Assembly (NCBI GenBank): GCA_031265345.1
Contig: JAISCU010000061.1
Span: 1-6,406, forward strand
Direction: 5' to 3'
DNA length: 6,406 nucleotides
Origin: Bifidobacteriaceae bacterium
Lineage (GTDB): Bacteria; Actinomycetota; Actinomycetes; Actinomycetales; WQXJ01
The notes under the pieces are model-generated. The model worked only from the letters and a program-made list of their open reading frames with translations. It had not been told where the DNA came from and searched no databases. The position numbers were made by a program, and so were the translations under genes. Shown here one piece after another: positions 4,547-6,406 of this stretch; within the stretch, counting starts at the first letter, position 1, and every line of letters starts with the position of its first letter.

Positions 4547-6088
4547 CTAGGCCCTCCTCTGTCTGAAAGTCATGGCCGTGTCGATGTCCGGCGAGTCAGG
4601 CGAATCGCGTCCGTCGAGATCGGCTATGGTCCACGCCACCCGAAGCACCCGGTCGACCCCACGCATCGACAGGGCGCCCAGTTCCAGGGCGCGAGGGAGG
4701 CCCGACCGGGCCAAACGCGCCGATCCGAGCTTCGTTCGCATCCATTTGCCCGGTGCTTCGGAATTCAGCGCCCACCCGATGGGGCGGTAGCGGGCGGCCT
4801 GCGCGCGGCGCGCTTCGGCCACGCGGGCGGCCACGGTGGCGCTCGACTCGCCCCCGGAGGCCGCCCCGGCGGGCAGGGCACCGACCGGTTCGACGTCCAC
4901 CCACAGGTCGATCCGGTCGAGCAACGGTCCCGACACCCGGTCCAGGTACCTGCGCCGCGCGCCCGACGTGCAGGTGCAGGCGTCGCCCCGGCCGTAGGAC
5001 AAGCCGCAAGGACAGGGGTTCGCGGCCATCACGAGGTGGAACCGAGCAGGGTACCGGGCGGTGCCGTTAGCACGATGGATGACGACTTCTCCGCGTTCCA
5101 ACGGCTGGCGCAGCGTCTGCAGAACCCTCGGCGAGAACTCCGGGCATTCGTCCAAGAACAGGACTCCTCGGTGAGCTAGCGACACGGCACCGGGACGGGG
5201 CGACCCGCTGCCGCCACCGACCATAGCTGCGGGCGTGGCAGTGTGGTGCGGGTCCTGGAAAGGTGGGCGCCGGATCAGACCGGCCCGCGGGTCGAGGGCG
5301 CCCGCTATCGAATGCAGCGCCGTGACCTCGACGGCGGCGTCCTCGTCCAAGGACGGCAAGATGCCCGGCAACCGCGACGCCAGCATGGTCTTGCCGTTGC
5401 CGGGCGGCCCTTGCAACAACAGGTGATGGCCGCCGGCGGCGGCCAATTCCAGCGCGTAACGGGCGCTCGCCTGACCGACCACGTCCGCGAGATCCGGGCC
5501 GACCGGGGAAACGGCATCGTCCATCGGTTGCGGGCCGGCCTGCGCCCGACGCCTGGCGGAAGGCTCAGGGATCTTGGCACCGAGCAACCAGGCGACCTCT
5601 TCCAGCGATTCGACCGCGAGCACCCGCGCGCCTTTCACCATCCGAGCCTCCATGACCGCGCCGGCTGGGACCACCACGCGGTCGTGGCCCGCCGCGACCG
5701 CCCCCGCGACAGCCGGAAGGACGCCCCGGACCGGCCGGACCCGCCCGTCCAGCGACAACACGCCCAAGAACCCGGTGCCCTCCGGGTCGGCTTGGTCGAC
5801 CAGACCGGCGGCGATCAGCAGCGCCACCGCGATCCCGACGTCGAAACCAGTGCCGGCCTTGGGGAGGTACGCGGGCGAGAGATTGGCGGTCACTCGGCAA
5901 TCCGGGAAGCCGAACCCGGACGAGGCGAAGGCGGCGCGGACCCGGTCGCGGGACTCCCCCACCGCCGCGTCCGGCAGCCCCACCAGCACGAATGTCGGCA
6001 GACCCGACTGGGTCAGCACCTCGACATCCACGATATGACCGTCCAGGCCGGTCAAGCTGACCGCCAGGGTGCGCCCGATCCGGCTCAC
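4547..6088 (-). CDS. yifB: YifB/ComM family AAA+ ATPase (Mg chelatase-like)
   Basis: The family member ComM is a hexameric helicase that promotes branch migration during integration of transforming DNA; other members are of unknown role. The 513-aa product begins VSRIGRTLAVSLTGLDGHIV and has an N-terminal Lon-like domain (about 20-170; GLPTFVLVGLPDAAVGESRD, NLSPAYLPKAGTGFDVGIA). The AAA+ domain (about 195-400) has Walker A GPPGNGKT (227-234), FQDPHHTAT (277-284), Walker B VLFLDE (309-314), a sensor Asn357 in AANPCPCG, and GPLLDRIDL (387-395) with the likely Arg finger. Cysteines 359, 361, 371 and 373 form a CPC...CTC cluster seen in the family. The C-terminal Mg-chelatase domain follows (about 415-505). 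I chose GTG 6088-6086, which overlaps the yraN stop as GTGA and follows AGGGGG by 7 nt. The frame is open further upstream, but that extra N-terminus is antisense-like low-complexity sequence overlapping yraN. Confidence 0.95.
   Translation of the reverse strand: MSRIGRTLAVSLTGLDGHIVDVEVLTQSGLPTFVLVGLPDAAVGESRDRVRAAFASSGFGFPDCRVTANLSPAYLPKAGTGFDVGIAVALLIAAGLVDQADPEGTGFLGVLSLDGRVRPVRGVLPAVAGAVAAGHDRVVVPAGAVMEARMVKGARVLAVESLEEVAWLLGAKIPEPSARRRAQAGPQPMDDAVSPVGPDLADVVGQASARYALELAAAGGHHLLLQGPPGNGKTMLASRLPGILPSLDEDAAVEVTALHSIAGALDPRAGLIRRPPFQDPHHTATPAAMVGGGSGSPRPGAVSLAHRGVLFLDECPEFSPRVLQTLRQPLERGEVVIHRANGTARYPARFHLVMAANPCPCGLSYGRGDACTCTSGARRRYLDRVSGPLLDRIDLWVDVEPVGALPAGAASGGESSATVAARVAEARRAQAARYRPIGWALNSEAPGKWMRTKLGSARLARSGLPRALELGALSMRGVDRVLRVAWTIADLDGRDSPDSPDIDTAMTFRQRRA
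4552..4560 (-). promoter_or_regulatory. Strong dprA ribosome binding site inside yifB
   Basis: The minus strand reads AGAGGAGGG, 5 nt before the dprA GTG start. It is formed by the last codons of yifB (encoding the RQRRA tail). It settles the GTG at 4546 as the dprA start and points to coupled translation of yifB and dprA. Confidence 0.85.
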
Positions 6089-6406
6089 AGCGAGACCCCC
6101 TGAAGATGCTGGACCGACCGACCGGCGGGGCCGCCGGTCGTCACAGCCACAACGTCGATCCGCACCACCGCGGCGTGAAGATCGTGGGCGGCCAGCCAGG
6201 CCGCCGCCAAGCGCCGCAGCCGCGCCAGCTTCCTGGCCGTGACCGCCGCCGCAGGTACGCCGCAATGATCACCGCTACGGGTCTTGACCTCAACGAACAC
6301 CAACGTGTCCGGGTCCGCCTGGGCTACCAGGTCGAGCTCGCCGCCCCGGCAACGCCAATTCCGGTCCACCACCCGCCAGCCCTTGAGGCGCAGGAAGGCC
6401 GCCGCG
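6085..6406 (-). CDS. yraN: YraN family protein (UPF0102, endonuclease-like fold), 5' partial
   Basis: This is a member of the UPF0102/YraN family, which shares the fold of Holliday-junction resolvase and restriction endonucleases; its cellular role is not settled. The 106 visible codons begin AAAFLRLKGWRVVDRNWRCR and contain the family core: GGELDLVA, FVEVKTRSG and RIDVVAV. The Glu of GELDL, its Asp, and the Glu and Lys of FVEVK correspond to the D-ExK-type metal-binding pattern. A GTG at 6372-6370 could be mistaken for the start, but residues AAAFLRLKGWRV upstream of it align with the conserved family N-terminus, so the gene continues past the right edge; about 10-20 residues are probably missing. 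Its TGA overlaps the yifB start as GTGA. It appears to be an upstream gene of the operon, and the operon promoter is outside the window. Confidence 0.93.
   Translation of the reverse strand, partial: AAAFLRLKGWRVVDRNWRCRGGELDLVAQADPDTLVFVEVKTRSGDHCGVPAAAVTARKLARLRRLAAAWLAAHDLHAAVVRIDVVAVTTGGPAGRSVQHLQGVSL
6096..6101 (-). promoter_or_regulatory. yifB ribosome binding site inside yraN
   Basis: AGGGGG on the minus strand lies 7 nt before the GTG at 6088, within the last codons of yraN. It supports the shorter 513-aa YifB over the longer open frame beginning at 6265. Confidence 0.75.

Noticed and set aside
6089..6265. 59-residue N-terminal extension of YifB
   Set aside because: It lies over conserved yraN codons in another frame and is Gly/Arg-rich; the GTG at 6088 has a ribosome site and matches the family N-terminus.

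Overview
The window is very GC-rich DNA (about 70% by eye) with actinobacterial codon use and gene order. From the left it holds: the 5' part of rpsB (minus strand, running off the left edge); a 732-bp non-coding divergent region; a secreted M23-family (LytM-type) protein on the plus strand; a 237-bp convergent gap; and a tightly packed minus-strand operon yraN-yifB-dprA-xerC, with yraN running off the right edge. This order (rpsB next to a divergent M23 gene, then xerC, dprA, yifB/comM and yraN) matches a recurring actinobacterial neighbourhood, known for instance in mycobacteria, so I read the window as chromosomal core from an actinomycete. Genus cannot be fixed from the sequence.

The operon shows strong translational coupling. 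yraN and yifB overlap by GTGA, the yifB stop TAG abuts the GTG of dprA, and dprA and xerC overlap by ATGA. The yifB and dprA starts each have a good Shine-Dalgarno sequence inside the preceding gene. The products concern DNA handling: a predicted endonuclease-fold protein (YraN), a ComM-like AAA+ ATPase (YifB), the RecA loader DprA, and the chromosome-dimer recombinase XerC. All catalytic residues of XerC are present, but it carries an extra segment of about 40 residues between the catalytic Lys and the HxxR box.

The least ordinary part is the rpsB/M23 intergenic region. Between 1022 and 1268 it carries seven copies of a 17-bp core: three in one orientation, then four in the other. Cores are spaced exactly 31 bp apart within each arm (the last interval is 33 bp), and two sequence subtypes alternate. 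A 31-bp period is about three DNA turns and is not a multiple of three, so this is a non-coding array. It could be a protein-binding array, a large inverted-repeat structure, or a repeat element. The long open frames that cross it, on both strands, look spurious. Smaller points are a four-codon upstream ORF overlapping the M23 start and a Cys in place of the first His of the M23 HxH motif.
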